Origin: Parabacteroides sp.
GTDB taxonomy: Bacteria; Bacteroidota; Bacteroidia; Bacteroidales; Tannerellaceae
Reading direction: 5' to 3'
Assembly (NCBI GenBank): GCA_020026285.1
Contig: JAHHQS010000065.1
Coordinates: forward strand, 1-20,660
Length of the DNA: 20,660 bases
Shown here: piece by piece, positions 8,769-16,789 of the stretch
Numbering within the stretch: the stretch's first letter is position 1
Layout of the letters: every line of letters begins with the position of its first letter
Position numbers and translations under genes: made by a program
Notes under the pieces: generated by a model
Seen by the model: only the letters and a program-made list of their open reading frames with translations
What the model was told of the DNA's origin: nothing
Database searches by the model: none

Positions 8769-10172
8769 TTAAAAATTAAAATATCGTTTTGCATTATAGT
8801 AGGATATGTCAGCAACCATCTGCTTCAAGAAATCCATTTCACTCCGTGGCAGTTTTCCTGCCTCTACATCCTCTCCTATCAGATTACACAGGATTCTACG
8901 GAAATATTCATGACGTGGATAAGACAGAAAACTACGTGAATCTGTCAGCATTCCTATAAAGCGACTTAACAGCCCCATTGATGAAAGAGCATTCATCTGC
9001 TTTCTCATTCCGTCTTCCTGATCAAGGAACCACCAGCCTGCACCCAGCTGCATCTTTCCCGGAACCGAACCGTCATTGAATGTATACGCCATTGTTGCCA
9101 ACACTTCATTATCCTTTGGATTCAGACTGTAAAGAATGGTCTTTGCCAATTTTCCCTCTCTGTCCAGACGATCCAGAAACTTATGACCTACGGCAGAACA
9201 GTTTACCTCAAGAATGGCATCAAAACCGGTATCAGGTCCCAGCTGTTTAAACATCCGTGTGGAATTGTTTCGAATAACACTGATATGATACTGCTGCGCC
9301 CAGCCTTTTTCCCAGTCCATTACTGCCAGTTCATAAAGAAGGGCACTTCTTATTTTCCCAATTTCCTCCTTGTCCAGCTGCTTCCCATCCATCACCTTAC
9401 TGAAGATACTTTGAACCTCTGATTCTGTATAATCATCCGCATAGAAATTATCCATTCCATGATCCGAAAGGCGACATCCCATTGATTCAAAGAAGTCATG
9501 ACGTTTACGAAGAGCGGTCAATAAATCTGAATAAGAAGAGATATTCATATCAGCCGAAGCCGCCAGCTTTTCTATATAGGCACGATAAGTAACCGGATTT
9601 TCAACAGCCATTACTTTATCCGGTCTCCAGGCCGGATAGACCTTTGTCTTGATCGGATTCTTCTGAAGATACTGATGATATTCCAATGTATCAGCTGGAT
9701 CATCTGTGGTACATACAACCTCTACATTACATTTTTCCATAATGGCGTTTGCACGGAAAGCTTCCGTCTTCAACATTGCATTACAGGAATCATATATTTC
9801 ACGTGCGGTCTGAGGTTTTAACAATGTATCTATTCCGAATATACGACTAAGCTCCAGATGTGTCCAATGGTATAAAGGATTACGCATGGTATATGGGACT
9901 GTTTCCGCCCACTTTTCAAACTTTGCATAATCATCTTTATTCCCTGTTATATATTCCTCCGGTATTCCATTACCTCGCATGGCGCGCCATTTGTAATGAT
10001 CTCCGCCTAACCATATTTCAAATAAATTTTTAAACTGATAGTTTTCGGCTATCATCTTTGGATCCAAATGACAGTGATAATCAATTATTGGCAAATGTTC
10101 TGCACTTTCATGATATAATTCTCTTGCTGAATCATTTGTCAGCATAAAGTCTTTGTTTATAAAACTTTCCAT
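8769..10172 (-). CDS. uxaC: Glucuronate isomerase
   Basis: A 467-residue uronate isomerase of the amidohydrolase superfamily that interconverts D-glucuronate and D-fructuronate (and D-galacturonate and tagaturonate). The normal length, the HCHLDPK metal motif at 33-39, the CTTDDP segment and the SDSRSFLSYPRHEYFRR C-terminal segment are diagnostic. It is the first gene of the operon. The absence of tagaturonate reductase and altronate dehydratase genes, and the presence of uxuA, suggest a glucuronate role here. The ATG is preceded by a leader of about 170 bases if the promoter at 10352-10359 is used. Confidence 0.96.
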   Translation of the reverse strand: MESFINKDFMLTNDSARELYHESAEHLPIIDYHCHLDPKMIAENYQFKNLFEIWLGGDHYKWRAMRGNGIPEEYITGNKDDYAKFEKWAETVPYTMRNPLYHWTHLELSRIFGIDTLLKPQTAREIYDSCNAMLKTEAFRANAIMEKCNVEVVCTTDDPADTLEYHQYLQKNPIKTKVYPAWRPDKVMAVENPVTYRAYIEKLAASADMNISSYSDLLTALRKRHDFFESMGCRLSDHGMDNFYADDYTESEVQSIFSKVMDGKQLDKEEIGKIRSALLYELAVMDWEKGWAQQYHISVIRNNSTRMFKQLGPDTGFDAILEVNCSAVGHKFLDRLDREGKLAKTILYSLNPKDNEVLATMAYTFNDGSVPGKMQLGAGWWFLDQEDGMRKQMNALSSMGLLSRFIGMLTDSRSFLSYPRHEYFRRILCNLIGEDVEAGKLPRSEMDFLKQMVADISYYNAKRYFNF

Positions 10173-10823
10173 ATATTTTGTATACGATTTTGTTAACTAT
10201 ATAAATAAACAGTCCTCTCCTCGAAAAAGAGAAACTATCTGATCTGCTTTTTTGTTAATGAGTTTTTTCCATATATATTTTCGTTGTGTTTTCATCACTA
10301 ACAAAAAAACACATTAATCATATGTCATAGTAAACATATAATAACAAATAACAAATATAGAGATTATTTTAAATATACGACACACAAAAAACTTTCAAGT
10401 TATCACCTTTATATTATTTTACATTTATATTTGATTATTTAAGCAACATGAGTTTCTATCCTAAAAGAAGTACCAAAAATTCGTTTTTTTCTAAAAAAAT
10501 GTTTAACAAACCTCTCCTTTATAAAGACTATCTATTACGTCTTTCTCTACTGAAACGTCCATTGCATTACCGATATTTAAAAGTTCCGGATTTTTCTTAT
10601 CTCTACGGATTCCTAGAAATCATATCAGTAGAACAATAAGATTTTTCATTTTATAGTTGTATAGTCTAACTACATTAAGTCTACAAATTCTTTTTGTTTA
10701 AGACTAGACGGATATTTATAATCTTCTGATTTCATATTTTGAGAACTTCTTCTATTTATCAAGAGTTTATAGAGATGTTCTCCATATAAACTTGCAGAAA
10801 CAGATCACTTTGATAGAATACAT
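10173..10823. other. 651-base region without a supported gene
   Basis: This very AT-rich stretch separates uxaC from the PD40 lipoprotein gene, both on the minus strand. It should hold the end of the lipoprotein operon and the promoter and leader of the glucuronate operon. A TAnnTTTG box on each strand is seen (minus 10352-10359; plus 10426-10433). A weak inverted pair gagaac/gttctc (10741-10746, 10777-10782) could belong to a terminator. A short plus-strand frame at 10448-10639 is not convincing as a gene. No tRNA, riboswitch or strong terminator was recognised. Confidence 0.6.
10352..10359 (-). promoter_or_regulatory. Candidate -7 box of the glucuronate operon
   Basis: On the minus strand this reads TATATTTG, an exact match to TAnnTTTG, 180 bases before the uxaC start. 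No TTG is found at the usual spacing for a -33 element, so the assignment rests on one box. The same 9-base string acaaatata recurs at 14135-14143 before the other minus-strand operon. Confidence 0.4.
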
Positions 10824-12293
10824 TCATCTTACAAATCTCACATCAACACCTTTTGATTCGGCCTTATTCATTATAGAACGAACAGATATATCAATTTTTC
10901 CCGAAACGAACTCAGGAATATTGTATGAAGACATGGAGTTCTTATAATAATCACGTTTTTTTTGTGGAAGCATAAAAGGTTTGCCTACTACACCTTCGGC
11001 TGAAATATGTGCTATATAAGGACGAGTATATAAACCATCATCTCTTCTACTGCTAAAAACAAACCATCGTCCATTACTTGTCCATGAATGATAACTTTCC
11101 ACATCCGGACTATTCACTTCTTTTAATGATCGATGTTCACAAGTTCTTAAATCGATCAACTGTAAATCTGCATCTTTATGCCAGATCGTGAAATATCCAT
11201 AATCAGATAATGTATACATTAAATAATTTCCATCTGGAGATACTCTCGGGAATGAAACACTCCTGCCATTCTTTTCCGCAGAATATAAAGTATCCACCTT
11301 GTTTCCGAATTTTCTGTTTTGAGGATCAAATGAAATCGAGCACAAACTATATTTGATCTTTTGATAATCATCCGGCATCTTACATGCTTTAGCCGTACAA
11401 AAATATAAAATTTTACCATCAGCAGAGAAGGTAGGCAAATTCTCAAATGACAACTCGGATGACAATAAATCTGAAGTAACTAATTCATGTTTCTCTGCAT
11501 CATAAACTAACACATCAGAATTCTCATCATAAACTTCAATTCGATTTCTATTGTTAGAATGAAAAAACTGCTTTGTTATGTTTGTTGAAAAAGCAACAAA
11601 TCGTCCTTCGGGATGCCAAGAAGGATAAGCTAAAGACGAGATTGTATCAGGTGTCTTGGTATTTAATTTCTCAAGTTTTCCGTTCCTGAACAAATAAGTC
11701 CCAGCTTTTTTCTGACGCATATGAAATAAAAAACAATCTGGACGACGACTTGAAAAAGAATGACAATTCATACAATTCCCATTCGTTTGAAAATTTTCCA
11801 AGAAAGATTCCTCTTCAAAATTTGTCAGATTCCGTTGATAAATTCCCATTGTTTTCCATTCCTCATAACCTGGAGCTATCTTACGATAAGCCAAATAAGA
11901 ATCCATCTTATCTTTAGATACATAAATAGAGAATGACTTATATTCGTTCCAATGATTATTCTCTTTTACAGCAACACTTACAATTATATTACCATCCAAA
12001 GATTTTAATAATAAATTTCTCCATTCAGACAAAGGTATCTGAAATGTACGTTTTTTCAAATGCGTAACGAATGAATGGTCCGAACTAACAAATTTTACAA
12101 AAGCCTCTTCAACATCTTTTTCCAGTCCAAAATTTAATGGTGCTATATTTACAGGAACTGTTACATTTATATAATCAGGATAAATTTCAGGCAATTTATC
12201 TAAATGCTTTTCTATTTCAGGATACTGATCTTTACAGGATATTAATCCTATAACAGAAATCAAACAACATAAAAATATATATAATTTATTCAT
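10824..12293 (-). CDS. PD40/TolB-like propeller lipoprotein with one CxxCH motif
   Basis: A 489-residue lipoprotein (signal ending GLISC, Cys20). Residues 21-165 form a region I do not recognise. A single c-type haem motif, C-M-N-C-H, lies at 174-178, with another Cys at 187 and an H-M pair at 191-192 that could supply a distal ligand. From about 220 to 445 there are four or more TolB/PD40-type blades with the pattern P-x-(W/F/V)-x-x-(D/E/N)-G-(R/K/N)-x-(L/I/V/F)-x-(F/Y), for example around YPSWHPEGRFVAF and FPRVSPDGNYLMY. Similar proteins are sometimes labelled cytochrome c biogenesis or TolB-like. The reaction is unknown; it may be an envelope redox or scaffolding protein. It lies 17 bases after the DUF6057-like gene, in the same operon. 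Confidence 0.75.
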   Translation of the reverse strand: MNKLYIFLCCLISVIGLISCKDQYPEIEKHLDKLPEIYPDYINVTVPVNIAPLNFGLEKDVEEAFVKFVSSDHSFVTHLKKRTFQIPLSEWRNLLLKSLDGNIIVSVAVKENNHWNEYKSFSIYVSKDKMDSYLAYRKIAPGYEEWKTMGIYQRNLTNFEEESFLENFQTNGNCMNCHSFSSRRPDCFLFHMRQKKAGTYLFRNGKLEKLNTKTPDTISSLAYPSWHPEGRFVAFSTNITKQFFHSNNRNRIEVYDENSDVLVYDAEKHELVTSDLLSSELSFENLPTFSADGKILYFCTAKACKMPDDYQKIKYSLCSISFDPQNRKFGNKVDTLYSAEKNGRSVSFPRVSPDGNYLMYTLSDYGYFTIWHKDADLQLIDLRTCEHRSLKEVNSPDVESYHSWTSNGRWFVFSSRRDDGLYTRPYIAHISAEGVVGKPFMLPQKKRDYYKNSMSSYNIPEFVSGKIDISVRSIMNKAESKGVDVRFVR

Positions 12294-12310
12294 CTACTTA
12301 TTCCTTCCTT

Positions 12311-14095
12311 TTATCTAAAAATAAAATAATACCAATAAGAATTCCCAAAAGCCCGATACATCATACTAGCCAAACCTTCATTATTACGATTAGCTAATAT
12401 TTGTTTTCTAAATTCAAAATATCGATTCATTATTGAAGGATCTAATGAATACTGATTCAAACCTTCCAGATTATTTTCATACGAAACTATTAATGCTTCC
12501 TGGAACAATACTGGTAAAGTTGGCAATAGCGGAGTTTTGTAATAAGTCTGTATATTTTCCAAAAAACTTTTCATGTCTTTCCTTAAAAGATATGTACACA
12601 TTAAATATTGAAATGCTGTTTGAGCTTTTTGGGGATTTGCTATAACAGGTAAAGCCATTGAGCTTTCAATTGCAGATCCACGAACTTTCAATCCCATTGT
12701 ATCATTCACCGATAATAGTTGACGTTTAGTTCCCAACAAAGCATCCTCATTAACTAAATTATCATTATAAAGATATTTTCGATGCTGTTGAGCCCATTTT
12801 TTATAAGTGAAAGATTTCTCTAATAACTCAATATATTTTTCGGCCACCTTATACTCTCCATAAATTATATTTGTTTGAACTAATCTTTGAAGCATTCGCA
12901 CATTAAAATTACCTCTAGCACATATACATCCTTCAAAAGCCAAACGTTGAGATAAAGCAATATTTCCCGCTGTAAAATATATATCACTTAATAAAACAGC
13001 TATGTCTTCAGTATTATTGTATTCAACCACTAATCCTAATTCATTCTTTATCTGATAATTTAAAAGATCATCGTCCAATCGTCCCTGTTCAGACAATGAA
13101 CGGGCAAGAATATTCATATATAAATAATTTGTCAAATTTCCCTTACAATTGTTCTGAATTTTATCCCATTGTTCTGTTCTTGAATAAAAATCCAATTCCA
13201 TATAACGATTCATCTCCCATTCGCCAAATCGAGAAAAGCACCAATATACCCAGCCACATAACAACAAACAACATACAGAAATAATTAAATTTTGAATCTT
13301 CCCCTTTTTGATAATCATCCCCTTTAGATGAAGAGTTAAAGCCAATGCTATGACAAATAGTAACGTTATCCATGAATAATATATTATAGGTTTGGGGACT
13401 GACAACCTATGATAATAAGCATCGGGCAAGAAAGCAAATCTCACTTCACTAATCCATCCCCAATAGTAAAAGACATAAGCAATAGCAGATGCCATAATGA
13501 GTGGCAATAATGAGATCCATTTTCTACGATCTAACATTACAGACTCATACAAGAACACAATAAAAGCAAACAGCAAATTTCCAGAACCGGCTATTACTGA
13601 AAGTAATAAAACACAAATCAACTCCAATAAAAACCTAAAACGTGCAGATTTTATCAGCAGACACAGATAAAAAAGACAAACAACCTCGACAAACACGATA
13701 GTTCCTTGATAAAAATAATTAATATCAAACATAGCACACAATTGAGCTATGACCGGAATCCACCCCAATACTATGAAAACAGAAGATCCTGTTATCTTCT
13801 TTAAAATACATCCTGTTACACATGCCGTCGAAGTCAAAAGAACGGATGTTATCAAAGAACCGGCATAAGGATAAAGGAAAAATTGCATAAAGAATTGTGA
13901 TAACCAAACAGAAAATCCTCCTGGTTCTGAGGCACATTCTATAAACCAATCAAAGTCAACCAAGAATAATTGACTTTGTTCTTTAAAATAGAATAGATAT
14001 GAATAATAATTTTGTAAAAAGAGGAATAAAAGTATTCCCGTACAGATCCCAAATATAGATATTTTCAGATTTAAATTTTCTTTTATATGATTCAT
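12311..14095 (-). CDS. Polytopic membrane protein, DUF6057-like
   Basis: A 594-residue protein in two parts. Residues 1 to about 285 contain roughly eight or nine hydrophobic segments, starting with one at about 12-35 and ending with one at about 270-287. Residues about 290-594 are soluble and mostly helical, with helix-pair patterns resembling TPR repeats. The sequence recalls DUF6057 proteins of Bacteroides, a family without known function; this is from memory. The organisation (multi-helix membrane part plus TPR-like tail) resembles membrane proteins that recruit partners. It is the first gene of the two-gene operon with the CxxCH lipoprotein and diverges from feoAB. No function is assigned. 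Confidence 0.65.
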   Translation of the reverse strand: MNHIKENLNLKISIFGICTGILLFLFLQNYYSYLFYFKEQSQLFLVDFDWFIECASEPGGFSVWLSQFFMQFFLYPYAGSLITSVLLTSTACVTGCILKKITGSSVFIVLGWIPVIAQLCAMFDINYFYQGTIVFVEVVCLFYLCLLIKSARFRFLLELICVLLLSVIAGSGNLLFAFIVFLYESVMLDRRKWISLLPLIMASAIAYVFYYWGWISEVRFAFLPDAYYHRLSVPKPIIYYSWITLLFVIALALTLHLKGMIIKKGKIQNLIISVCCLLLCGWVYWCFSRFGEWEMNRYMELDFYSRTEQWDKIQNNCKGNLTNYLYMNILARSLSEQGRLDDDLLNYQIKNELGLVVEYNNTEDIAVLLSDIYFTAGNIALSQRLAFEGCICARGNFNVRMLQRLVQTNIIYGEYKVAEKYIELLEKSFTYKKWAQQHRKYLYNDNLVNEDALLGTKRQLLSVNDTMGLKVRGSAIESSMALPVIANPQKAQTAFQYLMCTYLLRKDMKSFLENIQTYYKTPLLPTLPVLFQEALIVSYENNLEGLNQYSLDPSIMNRYFEFRKQILANRNNEGLASMMYRAFGNSYWYYFIFR

Positions 14096-14135
14096 GATAT
14101 TCTTTAGATCTATAATAAACCGATAATATTTGTTA

Positions 14136-14143
14136 CAAATATA
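14136..14143 (-). promoter_or_regulatory. Candidate -7 box of the DUF6057-like operon
   Basis: On the minus strand this reads TATATTTG, an exact TAnnTTTG, about 40 bases before the ATG at 14095. The -33 region is poor: the nearest CAAA on the plus strand is 27 bases away. It lies 127 bases from the divergent feoAB -7 box. Confidence 0.45.
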
Positions 14144-14245
14144 AAGAATTATTCACTTGTTATAAATTTTCAAAAATTCTTTTTAAGAACCAAGCCTTAT
14201 AAAATCAATCATTTCCCTAAAACCTGTTCAAGTAAAATTTTTAAA

Positions 14246-14278
14246 TATTGACCAAATCAATGATATATCTTAAATTTG
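14246..14278 (+). promoter_or_regulatory. Promoter of the feo operon
   Basis: The -7 box taaatttg (14271-14278) is an exact TAnnTTTG. The -33 element tattg (14246-14250) lies 20 bases upstream, the normal spacing. Transcription should start near 14285, which rules out the TTG at 14286 as start codon and supports ATG 14304. No Fur-box-like 19-base palindrome is evident. Confidence 0.7.
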
Positions 14279-14303
14279 CAACTTATTGAGAAAACTTATA
14301 AAA

Positions 14304-16775
14304 ATGAGACTATCCGAACTTAAAACTGGAGAAAAAGGCATCATCGTAAAAATAATGGGACGTGGAGCTTTTCGTAAACGTATCATTGAAATGGGATTTA
14401 TCCGTGGAAAAGAGGTACAAGTTATAAAAAATGCTCCCTTAAAAGATCCTATTCATTATCGAATCATGGGATACGACGTTTCTCTTAGACGTCAAGATGC
14501 ATCTTTAATTGAAATTGTCAGTGCAGCAGAATTTGTTACAGAAACAGATCCTTTAATCACAAAAACAACTAATGCACTAACTCTTCCTTCTAATGAAACT
14601 CTGAAAGAGTTTGCAAATAAAAAAGGGAAAACTATTAATGTTGCATTAGTAGGAAATCCTAATTGTGGTAAGACTTCATTATTTAATAACATATCTGGTT
14701 CTCACGAACACGTTGGTAACTACGGAGGAGTAACTGTCGACGCTAAGGAAAGTGAATTTACATATAAAGATTATACAATTCGAATCATTGATCTTCCTGG
14801 TACATATTCTCTTTCAGCTTATACTCCTGAAGAATTATATGTACGTAAACAACTGAATGAAGACGAACAACCTGATATCGTTATCAATGTTATTGATGCA
14901 TCCAATCTGGAAAGAAATTTATATCTAACAACACAGTTAATAGATATGGATACACAGATGGTTATTGCTTTAAACATGTTTGATGAACTTCGAAAAAAAG
15001 GGGATAAATTCGATTATGATTCTTTAGGAAAAATGATTGGTTGTCCTATTGTTCCAACAGTAAGCAAGACTGGAGAAGGCATCAAAAATCTTTTCGATAG
15101 AGTCATCAGTGTTTATGAAGGGAAAGATCCTATCATCAAGCATATACATATCAATTATGGTGAGATTATAGAAAAAGGGATCTCTAACATCAAACAAAAG
15201 ATTGATTGTATTGATGGAAATATGCCTAAATGTATATCAAAACGTTATCTAGCCATAAAACTTTTAGAAAACGACAAAGAAGTTGAAGATAGAATAAAAA
15301 ATGATCCCAACGGGAATCTTCTTATTCAAGAGAGGGACCAAAATGCGGCTCAGATAGAAAAACTTCTTCAAGAAGATTGTGAAACAGCCTTAACCGATGC
15401 TCGATATGGTTTTATTTCAGGAGCATTAAAAGAAACTTTTATCCAAAATAAAATTAAAGAAGCATCAAGTACACAACTGATAGATTTATTTGTAACGAAC
15501 AAGGTTCTAGGTTTCCCTATTTTTCTTCTTCTAATGTGGCTCATGTTCGAAGCAACTTTCACTATAGGACAATATCCTATGGATTGGATTAACTGGTGTG
15601 TCGAAGCCCTTGGTAATTTTGTTCGACATAACATGACTGACGGACCTCTAAAAGATCTTATCGTTGATGGAATTATCGGCGGTGTTGGCGGTGTTATTAT
15701 ATTTTTACCCAACATTCTTATTTTGTACGCTTGTATTTCATTTATGGAAGACTCAGGATATATGGCCAGAGCTGCTTTCATCATGGATAAACTCATGCAC
15801 AAAATGGGATTACATGGGAAATCATTCATTCCTTTAGTAATGGGATTTGGATGTAATGTACCTGCTGTTATGGCCTGTAGAACGATAGAAAGCAGAACAA
15901 GCAGAATGGTTACTATTCTTGTTACTCCTTTAATGAGTTGTAGTGCCAGACTTCCTGTTTTTGTTTTAATCATCGGAGCATTATTCCCTAAAAATGCCAG
16001 TTTTATGCTATTTGCACTATACTTAACTGGTATATTTCTGGCTATTTTATTAGCAAGAATATTTAAGCGCTTCTTATTCAATGAAGAAGATACTCCTTTT
16101 GTTATGGAATTACCTCCATATCGAATGCCAACAGCAAAATCTGTATTCATTCACATGTGGGAAAAAGCCAAACAATATCTTAAAAAGATGGCTGGAATCA
16201 TTCTTGTCGCTTCTATTATAGTATGGTTCCTTGGTTATTTTCCAAGAGAGACAGTTAACACAGCTACTTTTAAACAACAGATTATAGATATAGAACAATC
16301 CGATCTAACTTCTGAAGAAAAGTCTGAAAAATTAAATGATTTGGAATATCAGATAGCAATGGATCATCAGGAAAATTCATATATCGGTAAATTAGGTCAA
16401 TTCATTTCTCCTGTTATGGAACCACTTGGCTTTAATTGGAAAATCAGTGTAAGTATATTATCCGGTATGGCTGCCAAGGAAATAGTAGTTAGTACTTTAA
16501 GTGTTCTTTATACAGGAAACAGTGAAAACGAACAAGCTCTAACAGAACGATTATTAGGAGAAACAAATCCTGATGGAACTGCGGTCTTCACTCCTTTAGT
16601 AGGCTTAAGCTTGATGCTTTTTGTATTACTTTATTTCCCATGTATTGCAACAATTGTTGTGATTGTAAAAGAATCGCATTCATGGAAATGGGGTGCTTTT
16701 GTAGTATTATATACAATCTGTTTAGCATGGCTCGTCTCATTCCTTGTTTATCAAATAGGTAGTTTAATCATCTAA
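14304..16775 (+). CDS. feoAB: FeoA-FeoB fusion, ferrous iron transporter
   Basis: An 823-residue fused ferrous iron transporter in the inner membrane. Residues 1 to about 75 are a FeoA SH3-like domain (MRLSELKTGEKG start). A linker leads to the FeoB G-protein: G1 GNPNCGKT (117-124), G3 DLPG (163-166), G4 NMFD (224-227), G5 around SKTGEG. The Gate-containing membrane domain follows from about 400, with GFGCNVPAVM (514-523) and SCSARLPVF (about 545) carrying conserved Cys residues thought to line the iron path. The fusion is usual in Bacteroidetes, and FeoB is their main Fe2+ importer. A longer reading from TTG 14286 is unlikely because it coincides with the expected transcription start. The next gene starts 14 bases downstream. 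Confidence 0.96.
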   Translation: MRLSELKTGEKGIIVKIMGRGAFRKRIIEMGFIRGKEVQVIKNAPLKDPIHYRIMGYDVSLRRQDASLIEIVSAAEFVTETDPLITKTTNALTLPSNETLKEFANKKGKTINVALVGNPNCGKTSLFNNISGSHEHVGNYGGVTVDAKESEFTYKDYTIRIIDLPGTYSLSAYTPEELYVRKQLNEDEQPDIVINVIDASNLERNLYLTTQLIDMDTQMVIALNMFDELRKKGDKFDYDSLGKMIGCPIVPTVSKTGEGIKNLFDRVISVYEGKDPIIKHIHINYGEIIEKGISNIKQKIDCIDGNMPKCISKRYLAIKLLENDKEVEDRIKNDPNGNLLIQERDQNAAQIEKLLQEDCETALTDARYGFISGALKETFIQNKIKEASSTQLIDLFVTNKVLGFPIFLLLMWLMFEATFTIGQYPMDWINWCVEALGNFVRHNMTDGPLKDLIVDGIIGGVGGVIIFLPNILILYACISFMEDSGYMARAAFIMDKLMHKMGLHGKSFIPLVMGFGCNVPAVMACRTIESRTSRMVTILVTPLMSCSARLPVFVLIIGALFPKNASFMLFALYLTGIFLAILLARIFKRFLFNEEDTPFVMELPPYRMPTAKSVFIHMWEKAKQYLKKMAGIILVASIIVWFLGYFPRETVNTATFKQQIIDIEQSDLTSEEKSEKLNDLEYQIAMDHQENSYIGKLGQFISPVMEPLGFNWKISVSILSGMAAKEIVVSTLSVLYTGNSENEQALTERLLGETNPDGTAVFTPLVGLSLMLFVLLYFPCIATIVVIVKESHSWKWGAFVVLYTICLAWLVSFLVYQIGSLII

Positions 16776-16789
16776 AAAATTATTTATAC

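Noticed and set aside
10448..10639. 63-codon plus-strand gene
   Set aside because: It is in frame and preceded by a promoter-like box, but the composition is that of random AT-rich DNA with no recognisable domain. Kept only as a finding.
10741..10782. Terminator of the PD40 lipoprotein operon
   Set aside because: The pair gagaac/gttctc is only 6 bases, with a 30-base loop and no clear T-run on the minus strand; too weak to list as a terminator.
14286..14303. TTG start giving feoAB six more residues
   Set aside because: It coincides with the expected transcription start from the -7 box at 14271-14278, and the FeoA domain begins at ATG 14304.
14096..14303. Fur box in the feo promoter region
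   Set aside because: No 19-base palindrome resembling the GATAATGATwATCATTATC consensus was found by eye, so no Fur site is claimed.
15368..16150. Long minus-strand open frame inside feoAB
   Set aside because: It is antisense to the strongly conserved FeoB membrane domain and has no recognisable family features.
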